A stretch of DNA of 64,000 nt, taken from NCBI GenBank assembly GCA_030142905.1, contig JASJOG010000066.1, positions 248,001 through 312,000 on the forward strand. Reading direction: 5' to 3'. Below, piece after piece: positions 42,355 to 53,908 of the stretch. The notes below the pieces were generated by a model, which worked only from the letters and a program-made list of their open reading frames with translations, was not told where the DNA came from and ran no database searches. Source of the stretch: Heliopora coerulea. Taxonomy: Eukaryota > Cnidaria > Anthozoa > Scleralcyonacea > Helioporidae. The position numbers were made by a program, and so were the translations under genes. Position 1 is the stretch's first letter. The number at the start of each line of letters is the position of its first letter.

Positions 42355-42766
42355 CCCTGGCTAAACGAATGCAACAGCATTCGACATCGTTGAATTCAAT
42401 GCGCGGCAAAGCGAATGCAACATGTTGTGCGGTGCAGACTCGAATTGTGGAGATTTGAGATCTGGGATGAATAATGATGCCAAACTACCCGTTTACCTTG
42501 CTTGAGAGATGACTTTCTGCGCGTGCTCGAGTCTAACAACGTTGAAGTGTGCGGCCAAACGAGTACAACTTTGTTGTTCGCACATGAGAAAAAAAGAAAA
42601 GTTGAACGATGTTGCATGAAATGTTTGATGGAAATCAAACTTCCTTTAACATCATACAACATCATACAACTTGATGCAACATGATGGTGACCAAACGAGT
42701 TCAACATGTTGCATTCAACAATGTTGAACGATGTTGAATCGCGACGTTGCATTTGTTTGGCCAGGG
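42355..42766. mobile_element. MITE with caacatgttg subterminal repeats
   Basis: Inverted ends ccctggctaaacgaatgcaa and ccctggccaaacaaatgcaa. The interior is crowded with acgaatgcaac, caacatgttg and aacatcatacaac words in both orientations, including a direct acatcatacaac doublet near 42650. A TTA/TAA-like flank is possible but not clear. The open frames here are by-products. Confidence 0.7.
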
Positions 42767-43886
42767 CTTAACAGAGTTTTTCCATAACTTCCAGGAAAAT
42801 TGGGGGGAAAATGCTTGTGGGACCAATGCGCTCGACCGGGACGATGGCATCCATGTACCCCATGAATTTTTGAGTTTAATCTTGAAAGAAAAGAGCAATT
42901 AGCATATGTTTCTCTATACCTGAACTTCTCTAGTTTCTTATCACTTTCCCCTGAAGAAGGCTCGTGGTTTAGACAAAACCTTAGGACAATTTTATAAAAG
43001 ATTTTTATCGATTTCAACCAGGGTAACATCTTCACTCACTACCTCCGTAAATCCACCTGTCTACAAGTCTATCTTTAAAAACATCCCGATTGTTTTTGTA
43101 CATTCATAGTGACAAAGCTACTGCATTTTATCGTCTTCGTAAAATGATCTAAAATCGTTCTTTCAAGGGGTTCTTGCTAGTTTGTATACGTTAATTTGTC
43201 GTTGCCTTTGTAAAAACCACTTAAGATTTATAATTTTCCATAATATCAAAGTTCAAATGTTCCAACTTTCCATAGACCCTAACACGTGATCCAAAAATTA
43301 CTTTTTAATTTCTTTGAGCCTTTTAAACGTACCAATCGCATCAGTTTACCTCTAGCAGACTTTTCAAGGAAGCATCACAGTCAGAGCGTGCGGATTCTAA
43401 ACTAAATTTAGAGCACGATTACTGGCACAAATTCCTACCTAGGTCACCAGCTTGAGAGAACTTTTGACTAGATGAGAAATTTTACCTCAAGTTGACGCTC
43501 AGAACAAAAGTGAACTCACATGGAAATTTCAAAGCAGTTACTTTAGTTTCCATATTTTGATTAGCTCTCGTGCTCCTATCAATTTTTAAGATCCTTATCA
43601 ATGTTTTAAGTGACTACATCGTCTACATGGCACTTTCCAACTTGTGTAGCTCAAACTAGTCAGTTTAGATTCAAGCTACAAAAGCGGGTGGCTCAAGTAA
43701 TGTTAGAGGCAATTAATCACAAAAGGAGTGTCATTCTGTTTTAGAATCATCCTCAGAGTAATACAATGTGTAAATAACATTTTAGAATCAAGCAAATTCG
43801 ATGTGTTTCCCACACCCTTCCCCACGATCCACAAGCTGGCCCCTTCACTGCACCCTCATTTGTAATTCTTTCTGTGCTTTCTTTAC

Positions 43887-44106
43887 CTGCTATTCCATTT
43901 TACCCAAACCTTTACTCCATCTCGATCCACCATTGTAAATTCGTTATCATTATCAGACACTGCGTATGATATGAAAGACGCCAATCCTGAACTTTCATAT
44001 GTCTTCACCCAAAAGCACGCAGTGATTGCTGACATAGACTGTGACCCCTTCGAAATGACGTAATCTGAGGTAGTTCTTCGGTAAAACAGTAAAGACCGTT
44101 CTGCAT
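43887..44106 (-). CDS. Membrane pentraxin, middle exon
   Basis: 220 bases: two bases complete an Asp codon with the last base of the exon at 49356, then 72 codons, then two bases of an Arg codon. The sequence is AERSLLFYRRTTSDYVISKG, then SMSAITACFWVKT, SFISYAVSDNDNEFTM and GVKVWVKWNS. These are the first strands of the pentraxin/LamG fold; an FxRxTxSDYV start and a TACFW-type cysteine are standard. Acceptor aattcag, donor AG|GTAAAG. The frame open to 44149 beyond the acceptor is intronic. Confidence 0.93.
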
Positions 44107-47006
44107 CTGAATTATAAAGGTAGAGGTTACAAGAAAGTGTTATCAACATATTAACACTGTGATTTCTGTGAATTGTTTAGAAAAAACCTCCATTATTACG
44201 TCTGAGCTCGTTCTACGAACCGAACGCAAACTTATGTAAGATGATTGTAATGAATAGTCCGAGATTTTACGATATGAACCAGTCCAATAATAGTTTTACT
44301 CCGAAAGACGCCAGTTTTGGCGGTACGTTTTGGCGGGGAAATCTTCGAGTTGATTTTAATGATATTTAAAGAGAATGAATGATTTGCGTTGAAAAATTCT
44401 GAGCTGCTTTTGTTTAAGGATAATTGTGTAAAGGTACGATAAATGAACGTTCAACAGTTTGAAACAAGAACCAAAACAAACAATTTACAAGGTAAGTTAA
44501 TGACCAAAATCCAGTGACGAAAACCTATTTAAAAATGGGAAATAAAACCAACAAAGAACCGAATAATAAATTCCTTATTAACCTCGTTTGCTCTGTCCGT
44601 ACTGGAAAGTATTTGCCCGCAGCTTTTTTCAACAGACCTTGCTCCTTGGTTGCTTGCTCTGCACGAAAACCTCTGACAAATACTTTCCAGGATGGACCAC
44701 ACTCTCACTAATAAGTATTTATTATAGCATGTAAACGCCAAAAAGAAGTGATGGCTAACGTGATGCCGCGTCAACTATCCAACTTTGTTCATTATCCTGG
44801 GCATTTTCTTTTCAAGTCAGACGGTAGTGAAAAGTTACGGATTTCACTTATCGCGGAAAACTGGGTCTTAACCTCGAACGAAAAATTCCGGACGGAAGTA
44901 GAAAGTATGCAGCGTTCAGTGAGACATGAAATTGGTCTTAAAGAGAATTTTTTGGCAATCCAAGTAACCATACTATCTTTAATTGGCCACGAATTCTTTC
45001 AAAAATTTTCCGTTTTGATTTATACAAATCATTTTGCTGACTAGTCATATTCCACTGGCAGCAAGGCTTCTTAGGGGTTTTGGTTTAAACATTTAAACGG
45101 TGGTAAGTCGAACTGAGAAAAATTCTACAATTGCAATAGTTTAGTCTAGTTTTGTTTAATAATACCAAGCAAGTACTTCTACCGATTTTCCTTATCTGAA
45201 CGAAAAACACAGAGAAATTATGTCCCAGTTATTAGTTACCATGGTTAAGATTTTTCAAGAAATGCTTTTAGGCTTTTCCTTCAAAAAAACATTTTCTTAT
45301 AGTATAAATTTGGATTTGCAGTTGAGCTGTATTCGTTTCCTATTCATTATTCATCGCAAAAAACCTCAAATTTATTTATGTTTTCGCAGTCAATTCTTAG
45401 TGGAGCGAGGCATTGTGGGATATTCAAGTGTATTTCAGAAAATAGGACTGACATTTATTTGCAAGTTCAGTTCGACCACAGTTGATGTCTGTAACGTTAT
45501 CACAATGCTTCATTGTTTCCAATGATATATATCAAGAAAGTTGAGAAAACTTGTATATAGTAACACGTTATTTTGTGAAATAAACATCTGTAAAACACAA
45601 CGACTTATCATTTAAAGTGAAAAATAATTAAATCAATATCATAAAGACATTGTAGTTACAAGCCAGAACCAATTGTTCACACGTGATTAATTTTGACTTT
45701 TTTCATACTAAATGTTTTTTAGTAAATTTTTTTTGAGAGATATGTGTAAAAAACCATAAACGGGAAAAAACCATGGTAAGAGTAGTCGTGGAATGACGTC
45801 ATTATGATGTCATCGCGGATGTGGAACCGAATAATATTTCACGCTGTACAGTTTTGTATGCCCAACATTTCTGCCGTGCTTCAATAAAATATGCTTAGTA
45901 ATAATGAAATCATAAAGTAGGGCCCAAGTGGACCCAAGTCTTCCCTGCCTAAGAATAGTCAAGCTCAGATTGGGTAAAACCTTATTAGCATATGCCTCCA
46001 GGTGAATCGTGTTTTTTTACGCAATCTAATTGGTTCCTCTACCACGGAATATCCTGCAGTATTCACCTACGAGCAAAACAAGATGGGGTCCAGTTTTGTT
46101 TCAATTACTGAAGAAGAAAATTGTTTTTAATTAGCTGAGCAGCTGTGCCAGACAATACCAAAAAGGCAAGAAATGCACTTCTTTTACTTTGTAACGATAA
46201 ATGCACTCAGGATATGTTCGAAATGCTTTATTTACAAATGACGAGTGGGCAACAAGCCGAGGTTCCGTGAGATTGTTCTAAAAATTTTAAAAACTGTGTA
46301 TGAAAACACTTCTGCGAGGTGCTAAAACAATTTTTCGCTGCTCGGTAAATATCCACTGCTATTCACTTCTACTTCGGTGAATAATTGTTAAATATTGACG
46401 TTTTGGGAGCTTTGAGGTTTTAGTTTGATATTTTCAACTGAGAATACCTTTGAGAATATGTATTTAAACTGACTTCCACAGACAGAAAATATTTAGTTAC
46501 CTAATGCCGATTGCATAATGAGCGTGGGCTAATGTAGCGAAGTATTCAGTTGATGTGTTTGTAATTTGTTGCCTACCAACGAAGACTTTGAGTGAATACT
46601 GTCTAAAGTGTCAAAGTGGTTCTTCGTTTTTTGATTGCAAGTCCTTGAACAATAAAATTAAGTCCAATACAAGACGGTCGAACCCGGTCCCTCAAAACAA
46701 AGATACGACGGCTAGACTGAAGCCTAGGTCAGTCACAATGGCAGTTGATGGGACCCTCTTGTCGAAGTACCACCAACATGGCGGCATGACGTCATGAATC
46801 CAATTAACACCATCCAAGGCCTTGATTACATGAAGGTGAACTGGCCCGGCTAACGAGCTAGCTTTGATGCCGAGAACGATCATGTTTTGACAATGCATGA
46901 AGTGAATACGACTGCTTTCCGACCTGGATTTTTGTTTGGATTTACTTTGTGTGCATGCTCCTTGACATTAAACTACCGGGATACCAGGTTGTTCATTGTG
47001 ATTATT

Positions 47007-47162
47007 ATTACATGAGGTGAGCTGGCTCGTTTACCAAGTTGGCCCGGTAAACAGGCTGCCTCATTGCTTTGTAATTGCATTATTTTCTTTAGTGGGTTTG
47101 TCATTGTTTGGCTCGCTTGTTTGGCCAGATGGCCAGTAGACGGGCCAGCTAGTCTCATGTAA
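47007..47162. mobile_element. Small foldback, ttacatgag ends
   Basis: ttacatgaggtgagctggct on the left faces ttacatgagactagctggcc inverted on the right, with aaacaggctgcctc and ggccagatggccag in the centre. A related half occurs at 46827 (acatgaaggtgaactggccc). Confidence 0.6.
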
Positions 47163-48179
47163 GCAAGACCTAAGATAAAACTACTAAGTGGTTTATGACG
47201 CCAAATTAATCGGCATGGTTTGTTCGATAGACACTACACATTGTCACATGGTGTATCGTACCAGGTTGTTTGTCCGACGCGTAAGGAAGATTGTCAAGTG
47301 ATGCCGCATGTTTCATGGCAACATTATTCCTTTGTCAAATGGAGTCAGATGCTTAGGAACTTTACGTGTTCGCCTTGTCATTCATCATCTTGTATGAATC
47401 ACGCTGCTAATTTTTGCCTTGCCTATTGCTGTACCGTCTGTCATTTAAACAGCGATTTACTGGGCAAAACATACATTTGCTTTCATTTCTTTAGTTTTAA
47501 ATCCGTTCATTGACGTATGATGTATATGTTCATCCTTCTCACTGGTTTCGCAAATATGTGCACTTCCAGTGAACATAGACATTACATTTTTACGTTTTTA
47601 AAAAAGCCCATTCCATACTTACTCTAGGTTTACTCCCTGATATCCAAAGCCTGGTATTCATCAGTTGAGCATTTAGTCTCAAAGGCTTTAATTTGAAACT
47701 GTGAATCTTTGAGTGGTTAAGGCAGATAATGTCGATACATTTTGACATTTTACTGACAATTTTCACTCTATTATTTTCATTGTGTATCGCGAAAAGTTTG
47801 TCAGTTATTCCTCAACATCAAAATATGAAATAAAGACTCAGTCTTATTATTTTACTCTGGCTAACGCAGAAGTTTAGGTAGCCCTTGCATCTTTCACAGA
47901 CCGTTTGTGTTCCCCCATGTTCTGTCGTGATATTAGCTGTTCAGTGGTCGGTAACCAGGTAGCGAAAGTTCTTACTCTTAAAGCAGGTAGTGACTATTAA
48001 CTACCTTGCAGTATTAGCTTTCTCCCATACGAGAAAGTTTGTGCTACGTAGCTCAGATGTTGATCACTTGCTTTGATTAAATTTCGAACGGTGTTTACTG
48101 ATGACAGTTCTCGAAGAAGCGGGAAAAAATTGCTTGCGAAGCCAATTTCTCGCGTACCCCAGGGTTGGGAACCCCTGAG

Positions 48180-48240
48180 CCCGCTAACGCCAGACGATGT
48201 TACTCGGCAAGGGAAGAGATCTTGCCCGGAAAGATTTAAA
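48180..48240 (+). repeat. Dispersed repeat R1, copy
   Basis: cgctaacgccagacgatgtt, actcggcaaggga, gatcttgcccggaaag. A partial copy (ttttactctggctaacgc) lies at 47850. Confidence 0.65.
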
Positions 48241-49355
48241 TATTAAAAACATAAAATATCCAGGAACGGATCAGATCTGCCACGTTCTTTTGCCGAATGT
48301 TCAAAAAAATTTAAACTATGCTTGGGTGAACAAGGCCAATCACGTTCTTAAAACCCTAACACGTTTTGTAATCCCCCACAATAGATCAAGCAAATTACTT
48401 TATTTTAGGGATAGAAGCTGAAATTTGACATATTTTTGCCAAATTCACATGGACAGTTTGTTCATGTGGGCGTTTTTTGGAATGGAGTGCTTTTTTAAAC
48501 GAGGGGTGCGTCAGAGTGAAATGAAGGAGAGTTTATTCTATATTGGGAGTCAATTCCAGCAAATATGGTGAATCAAATATACTCAAGCTATGTATGCTTA
48601 GCTCTTTTTTTAATGGTACAATCTGTCAAACGTTTCTTTATTTCCCGGACGTGCAAGATGAACAGATTTCAGATTTATATGTTTCGTTCTTTTAAAATAT
48701 TCCTATATTAAGTTAGCAAGTCACAAGGAACGATTTCTGAGCCATTGCATGAGTGAAAGCAATATTGAAGTTATCCAGCATCACTGTAAACAAAAATTTT
48801 TGAGCGCCGGGAAATGGAGTGTCGATAACAGTACTGCAGCTTTGTTCTCTGTCTTTTCTCCTTCAATAGCTGGTTCATTTCTAATTTCGAGTTAATAACC
48901 TCGGAAGTCGGGACCAGTAACTTCTGAGACGAACACAGTATTTGTACAGCGCTAAGGCATGAGTCACGTTCAGTAAGACTTCATATTTGAAGTGGACAAG
49001 CAATAAAATGTAATAACTAATTTCAATAAATCGACGAAATACTTCCTGGCAATTTTCATTACGATATTGCTTCCTCAGAGGTTTTTAGTTGAACTAAAAA
49101 TTTCCAATCTATTTCCCTCTTTTAAATTGTTCTTCTCTCAAGAGATGAGTGACCTGCCTCGCGTTTTGTCCATGAAACAAAATTTCTGCCACCGAAAATG
49201 TTTATAATATTTGAATTATCTCTGTTTATCCCGCAAGTATGAACCATTATGAGGTAGTTAACCTGAAGAAAAACAAGCTCAGTGGAAATTTATTTAACAG
49301 AAAATATAAAATGACTCGGTTAACGCTATGTGCTCGACAAAATTGGTGATCTTAC

Positions 49356-49608
49356 CTGAAGCTGCTGATTTTGATGAAGCATTATTGCAGTTTTTCGACG
49401 CCTCATTAACATACAGAGCAATGAATATACAACAGAGCATACACAAGATAATGACTACTGAAATAATAGCCATATACAACGTATACGATCTTCTGTTAGG
49501 ATCATCTGGATTGTTTGCAAGGATAGCCTCAGAGGAAGGATGTGGTGGTGTATCCTTGGTGTGAGCAACTTCCGCATGAGCAAGGTTGACGTGTGCTTTA
49601 CCCTCCAT
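49356..49608 (-). CDS. Membrane pentraxin, first exon (cytosolic tail and anchor)
   Basis: ATG at 49608-49606 gives 84 codons plus one base, ending TCAG|GTAAGA. It starts MEGKAHVNLAHAEVAHTKD, followed by a Pro/Ser/Asp-rich cytosolic tail. RR at 39-40 precedes a 22-residue membrane segment (LYMAIISVVIILCMLCCIFI, about 44-66). A short linker with NAS sequon (Asn76) leads to the pentraxin exons. Charge bias puts the N-terminus inside, hence a type II protein with an extracellular pentraxin domain; the total is 300 residues. A frame open upstream to 49752 starts at another ATG, but the conserved-looking protein begins at 49608. The link to the next exon rests on phase (G|AT) and strand. An intermediate exon cannot be excluded. 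Confidence 0.78.
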
Positions 49609-50369
49609 AACAAATGGAAGGAAAAGATGGAAACGATAGCTTATATTTACGAGGGGCGGACTTCTGAAGGACAAAGTATTTTTGTTCCAAGTTTGATACT
49701 TATAAGCTAAGAGTTGTAAGGGTTTGAACTTGAACTGACGACAATGGTCCAATCACTGAGTTCTAGAGTTTGAATCCTGCTCATGCAGTTAACATTCTGC
49801 CAAAACTCGTCGCTTTTCGCCGATTTTCTCCCACGTGCAAGAACAAACGTTATGAAGCTGAAGGTACTGTTATGCGTCCGGTTCGTTTTTGTATAATTGT
49901 CATCCTAATGTATGCAATAATCCCAAGATAGTTTATTCAACAAGATTTCTGTGTATGATTCGCTGCAGTTTGTCAGAACAAATTTTTCCAAGTTAACGAT
50001 AAATAGTTTGATCTAGAAGATTACAACTCGGCGCATCACGAGGATCAATATTAGGTCCTGTTATCTTTAAAATGAATTTCAGTGAATTGATCTACAAAAG
50101 GATAGCGATTACTCATGTTCTCAGTGCGCCGATGATAAGACAACAGTCAACCACAGAATGAACAGCGCCATGTCCCCTTGAAGGCTGGGCTAATAAGCCT
50201 TACTTATATCATTGTTGGCTCATTTTCTTTTGTTCTCGAGAGGTTTATAACTAACTTATAAACCTCATAAAGATATTCATGAAATATCTACCAAAATTTC
50301 GCCATTTCTGTCCGTTTGTCGGGCAAGTTAATTACTTCTTTCGAAACTTCACCAACGATGATATTAGTC

Positions 50370-50470
50370 GGTTATATACCTTGACCTCGGTGTTTAAGCG
50401 ATATATCAACCTTTGGGCTACGCCCTCAGGTTCACATATCGCTTAGACACCTCGGTCTCGGCATATAACC
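50370..50470. repeat. Near-perfect 101-bp palindrome
   Basis: Arms of about 48 bases around a three-base centre (tac at 50419-50421). The outer ends are ggttatata and, inverted, ggttatatg; the inner arms are gcgatatatcaacctttggg and gcgatatgtgaacctgaggg. The transcript of either strand would fold into one long hairpin. It may be a MITE or a small-RNA precursor. Confidence 0.8.
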
Positions 50471-50639
50471 TATTGTTATTTTTGAATGGAGAAAAGACTC
50501 GCCAGATGCAAGTGACGAGTAAACAGCTAAAACGATGTCACAAGTGCAAGATCTCTACAAGTATTTAGAATCTGCTACCATGAAGGCTCAGACTTGAAAA
50601 AGAGTCAAACCATTCAAGCTTTTAGACATTGGTTTAACT

Positions 50640-50735
50640 CTTTCCCAGAGGGAGCTCTTTCTTTGAGGAGTAAAGTCGTCTGGCATTATCCAGGGTAAAT
50701 TAATAGAAGCCTTCCGCTGGGAAAGAGTTTAAGCA
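50640..50735 (-). repeat. Dispersed repeat R1, inverted copy with palindromic flank
   Basis: On the minus strand tggataatgccagacgactt, tactcctcaaag, gggaaagagttaa. The end aactctttcccag reappears inverted as ctgggaaagagtt at 50717, so this copy is bounded by its own short inverted repeat. Confidence 0.6.
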
Positions 50736-51965
50736 TTAAACGGTCGCTGAGTGTCGTCAAGTTGTGGAGTTCCATCAACTTTATGTAGTACTGAACATGA
50801 CCTCAGAGAACATAAAGAAACAAGTAGCAGAAAGCCTAATCTTTTAATTCCAACCAACTTTTTAACAATATTGTACGCTACCCTCTACCTGCATACCTCC
50901 CAAAAAAGCTAAACATAGCAATTGCGTAAATTGTTGCCGCGAGCGCCGTGACCAACCTCTATTATACCGAAAGAGATGTTCTCAAGTGGGTCAATACGCG
51001 ACAAATTTAGGTTACAAAAGGAAATTATCTCAACATGGAACAACTTTAAAAAATGATGATATGATATCACGATTACCTTGGTTTTTTTCACGTGGTAATC
51101 TTTCAAGAGTTTTCTTCTTAAGCCCGCACCGCGATCTCTGCCCAGCAACATATTGCCGCATAAAAATTTCTTTGAAAATCTTTCACAAATGACGTGTGAC
51201 AAGTATTTTTTGTGCACTATCTCCTGCGTTAAAATCGTCGTTAAAAGCCACCCCGCGTATGCCTCAAGTTTGTTTCACAGCCTTTGAAAGACTTTCATGG
51301 ACTATGCTACTGGCTTGTTTTTAGAACAATATAGGGACGTATTTTAAATCGAAGATGGAGCTGAAAATTCTAGGCTTGGAATCGTCCAACCTGAAAAACA
51401 TTACAGTATCTTTTTAAAGAAATTTTCACTGGAGGGGAGGGGAGAAAAGGTAAAATATTAGTGAAATATAGGAAACAAAATTTGAGACATATAGGAGTGA
51501 GTCCACCCAAGTGCATGAAGCACAAGTTTGGGAAAGGTGCAGGAAGATAAAACTTTTTGATTTTCAGATTCTCTGAGATCCATCCTGGTGTATTTTCGGG
51601 TTAAAATAGGTTGGAAAAAACTCAATGAAAACAATTTTGTTTTGGAAAAAAATTATTTTCACACTTCTAAATAAAAAAAAATGAGACAAAATCCCTTTGT
51701 TTGTAAGTATTGACATATCGCCTAAAAAGAAACAATAACTGACTTCGCGTCATATAAATCATTTCACACACCATTCCAAGCTGTAAAAAATGGACTAGGT
51801 GGGGTTATTCTCTAATACTATGATAGCTAGATTTTTATTCGGTGCTTGCAAATTACTGTATTCAATTATAAAAAAGGACAACCAAAATATCGTCTTTTTC
51901 TGAAAAAATTTGGAAACGAAAATATTTAGAGCACCTGGCCCTAACCCACCCAGCCACTACGGCAC

Positions 51966-52858
51966 CACAGAGTAAATAATCTACCAGAGGTCCAACTCAC
52001 TGTCGGTAGCTTTGATGTTTGTGTCCTCGCGCATGTTGCCTCGTGCATCTTATTAATTCAAACGCCGCCATGTTCCTGGCACGCGTCTAGCCCACTGTCC
52101 TCTAAGTCAGTGGTCTAGCGCTCGCCGAGTGTAGGTATGTGTTCTATAACTTTCGTGCTTGTCTGAACTAAATTTTTGCATAATTAAAGTGGTTTTACCG
52201 TCTTCGTCAACCTTAAGTGTGATCGCAAGGCCAGAAGAGGCAAGCGAAAAAATTGCTGATAAGCACATGTATACCAGTTGATCTTTTACAGTCAAACCGG
52301 ATGTTCGTGTATAGCCAACTTTTCGATGTTGCGTAGCAATAATGCAATCTTCATTTAGCAAGTTCGTCAAGGAATTTGCAACTTGCAAGTCAACCAAGAA
52401 GTTACCCGAAGGGTGGACAACGCAAGATCAGATGAAACATGATTCAAGTTATTGTGAGGTACTTAAATGAGGTACTTGGCTATACACGAACATCCGGTTT
52501 GACTGTAACAGTTTTTGACTTGTTTAAAATCGTGGTAAGATTAACAAGAATTCAGCACATGTTTGAATCCATCGAGCGTTGTCAACACGTTCGTACGATA
52601 TTTGTAAATTGTGGAGAAAAATTTTATTTTGTAAGCTCACTGAACAAATACCCCTCGATAGGTTTGAAAACCTAATTTCAATGTACCAGTTTAGTACTAC
52701 AATCAAACTTCACTTTGTTTACATATAAATGGCAAAAATTAGTGAGGTCAAAACTGCCGGGGGAACTTGCCAGGAACATGGCGGCCAGCGCATGCGCATA
52801 AAAAATTTGGAACAAATTTTCACGCGAGTTGGACCTCTGGTTGATTATGTACTCTGTG
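51966..52858 (-). mobile_element. Inverted-repeat DNA element 'B', 0.9-kb relative of A
   Basis: Perfect 7-base duplication acggcac at 51959-51965 and 52859-52865. Ends cacagagtaaataatctacc and, inverted, cacagagtacataatcaacc, continuing as terminal repeats of about 115 bases with gccgccatgttcctggca. The right end of B shares gcgtg/gcgag..ttttttatgcgcatg with the left of A; the left end of B shares actgtcgg..cgcgcatgttgcctcg with the right of A. B is therefore the same family in opposite orientation, internally deleted. A second inverted pair (ggctatacacgaacatccgg) lies inside at about 52293 and 52480. Confidence 0.82.
52107..52397 (-). CDS. Unrecognised ORF inside element B, 96 aa
   Basis: Begins MVDLQVANSLTNLLNEDCII and has a moderately hydrophobic middle (DQLVYMCLSAIFSLASSGLA). 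Part of it (VGYTRTSGLTVK) is encoded by one arm of the inner inverted repeat. The composition looks more protein-like than random, but I recognise no domain. It could be the remnant of a protein once carried by the A/B family. Confidence 0.25.
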   Translation of the reverse strand: MVDLQVANSLTNLLNEDCIIATQHRKVGYTRTSGLTVKDQLVYMCLSAIFSLASSGLAITLKVDEDGKTTLIMQKFSSDKHESYRTHTYTRRALDH

Positions 52859-52865
52859 ACGGCAC

Positions 52866-53896
52866 TGACCAAAATGCGTACTAAAGAACATCAAATAGTC
52901 GGCCATTCACGAACAGACTTTCACACGTCAATAGACCACATTCGATATGTCAAACTCTAGCCTAACTTCAAGGTTACAGTAATACTGTATAGTACAAATT
53001 CTTTCTTGTTTTGGTTGCCTTCTCACTCTCAATTCCAAGAGGTAACATCGTCCGAAAAAAAACCAAGTGTTCCCTTTCGGCTTCATAATAAGGCAAGAAT
53101 TTCGATTTACCAAATTAGAAAATGTTAATGAGGGTTAGCTATAACAGCGTACAACGTGCGGGGAACTTCAACGCACGTTGCAGGCATTCCGTTTGGAGAA
53201 TAAGAAGCGGTATGACTTGAAGTAACTTAAAACCAAGTTCTTATTATTCCTAACAATTTTTTAGACTAAAAGCTTCGTTTAATTACCTTTCGTTGGTTTA
53301 TACGAGATCCAAGATAACAACCAGTCAACAAATCAAAGGAAATGCTAAAGACGGATCAAACAACTCGGCAAAATCGCTTCAGAATATGTGAAAGAAAATC
53401 ACGCCATTCATCGGAGCGTTAAGAGGTTGGAATCAAATTGGACTACAAACAGCAAGAACGTCTGATGAAGTTCTTCCATCTTCACGTACAAATCAGTGAT
53501 AAATCAAGCATCTTCATGGAATGGAGATATACAGCTAGTTGCCACGGTATAGAACGTGGTGGATATCTATGGGCCTAAACGAACATCAGTTTTTTTGGTC
53601 GCTGCGGTAACAGACGAGGCCAAAGCCTAGGAATTTGTTGACTTATCACAACAATATCAACTAGGTTGGTAGTCTTTATTTAAGCACGAGATCACTTCAT
53701 TTCAAAATGTTCTTCCATTGAGCCGTGTACTATAATTAAATATAAATACATTAACTATATACAAAACTACACTGCATAATTTCTAACCATACATACCGTG
53801 GGTGACGCATTCCAGACAAGAACATGTACCGGAAGACTCCCCCTCTAGACCATGCTCCCACGTACTTTCAGTAATCCGTATTCCAGTCAATTTAAC
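52866..53896. other. Intergenic, no gene seen
   Basis: No coding or repeat feature recognised in this 1-kb stretch. Confidence 0.5.
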
Positions 53897-53908
53897 AGTT
53901 CACGTGAT

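Larger units (their letters stand above)
40272..43886 (-). other. Pentraxin intron with several mobile elements
   Basis: This intron holds the MITE at 40980, a telomere-like foldback at 41337, R2 and R3 copies and a MITE at 42355, listed separately. Positions 40290-40970 and 42770-43880 contain no other recognised feature. Confidence 0.65.
44107..49355 (-). other. Large pentraxin intron
   Basis: No further exon recognised, though a 3n-length exon could hide here. Contents: inverted tccgtactggaaagtatttg/acaaatactttccaggatgg words at 44598-44695 (small foldback); a tgacgtcattatgatgtca palindrome at 45793; an accaacatggcggcatgacg site at 46770; the foldback at 47007; R1 pieces at 47846 and 48180. 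Positions 48500-49300 show nothing. Confidence 0.55.
49609..51958. other. Intergenic, upstream of the pentraxin gene
   Basis: This probably includes the pentraxin promoter, but no motif was assigned. It contains the palindrome at 50370 and an R1 copy at 50640, listed separately. Positions 51220-51950 show nothing recognisable. Confidence 0.5.
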
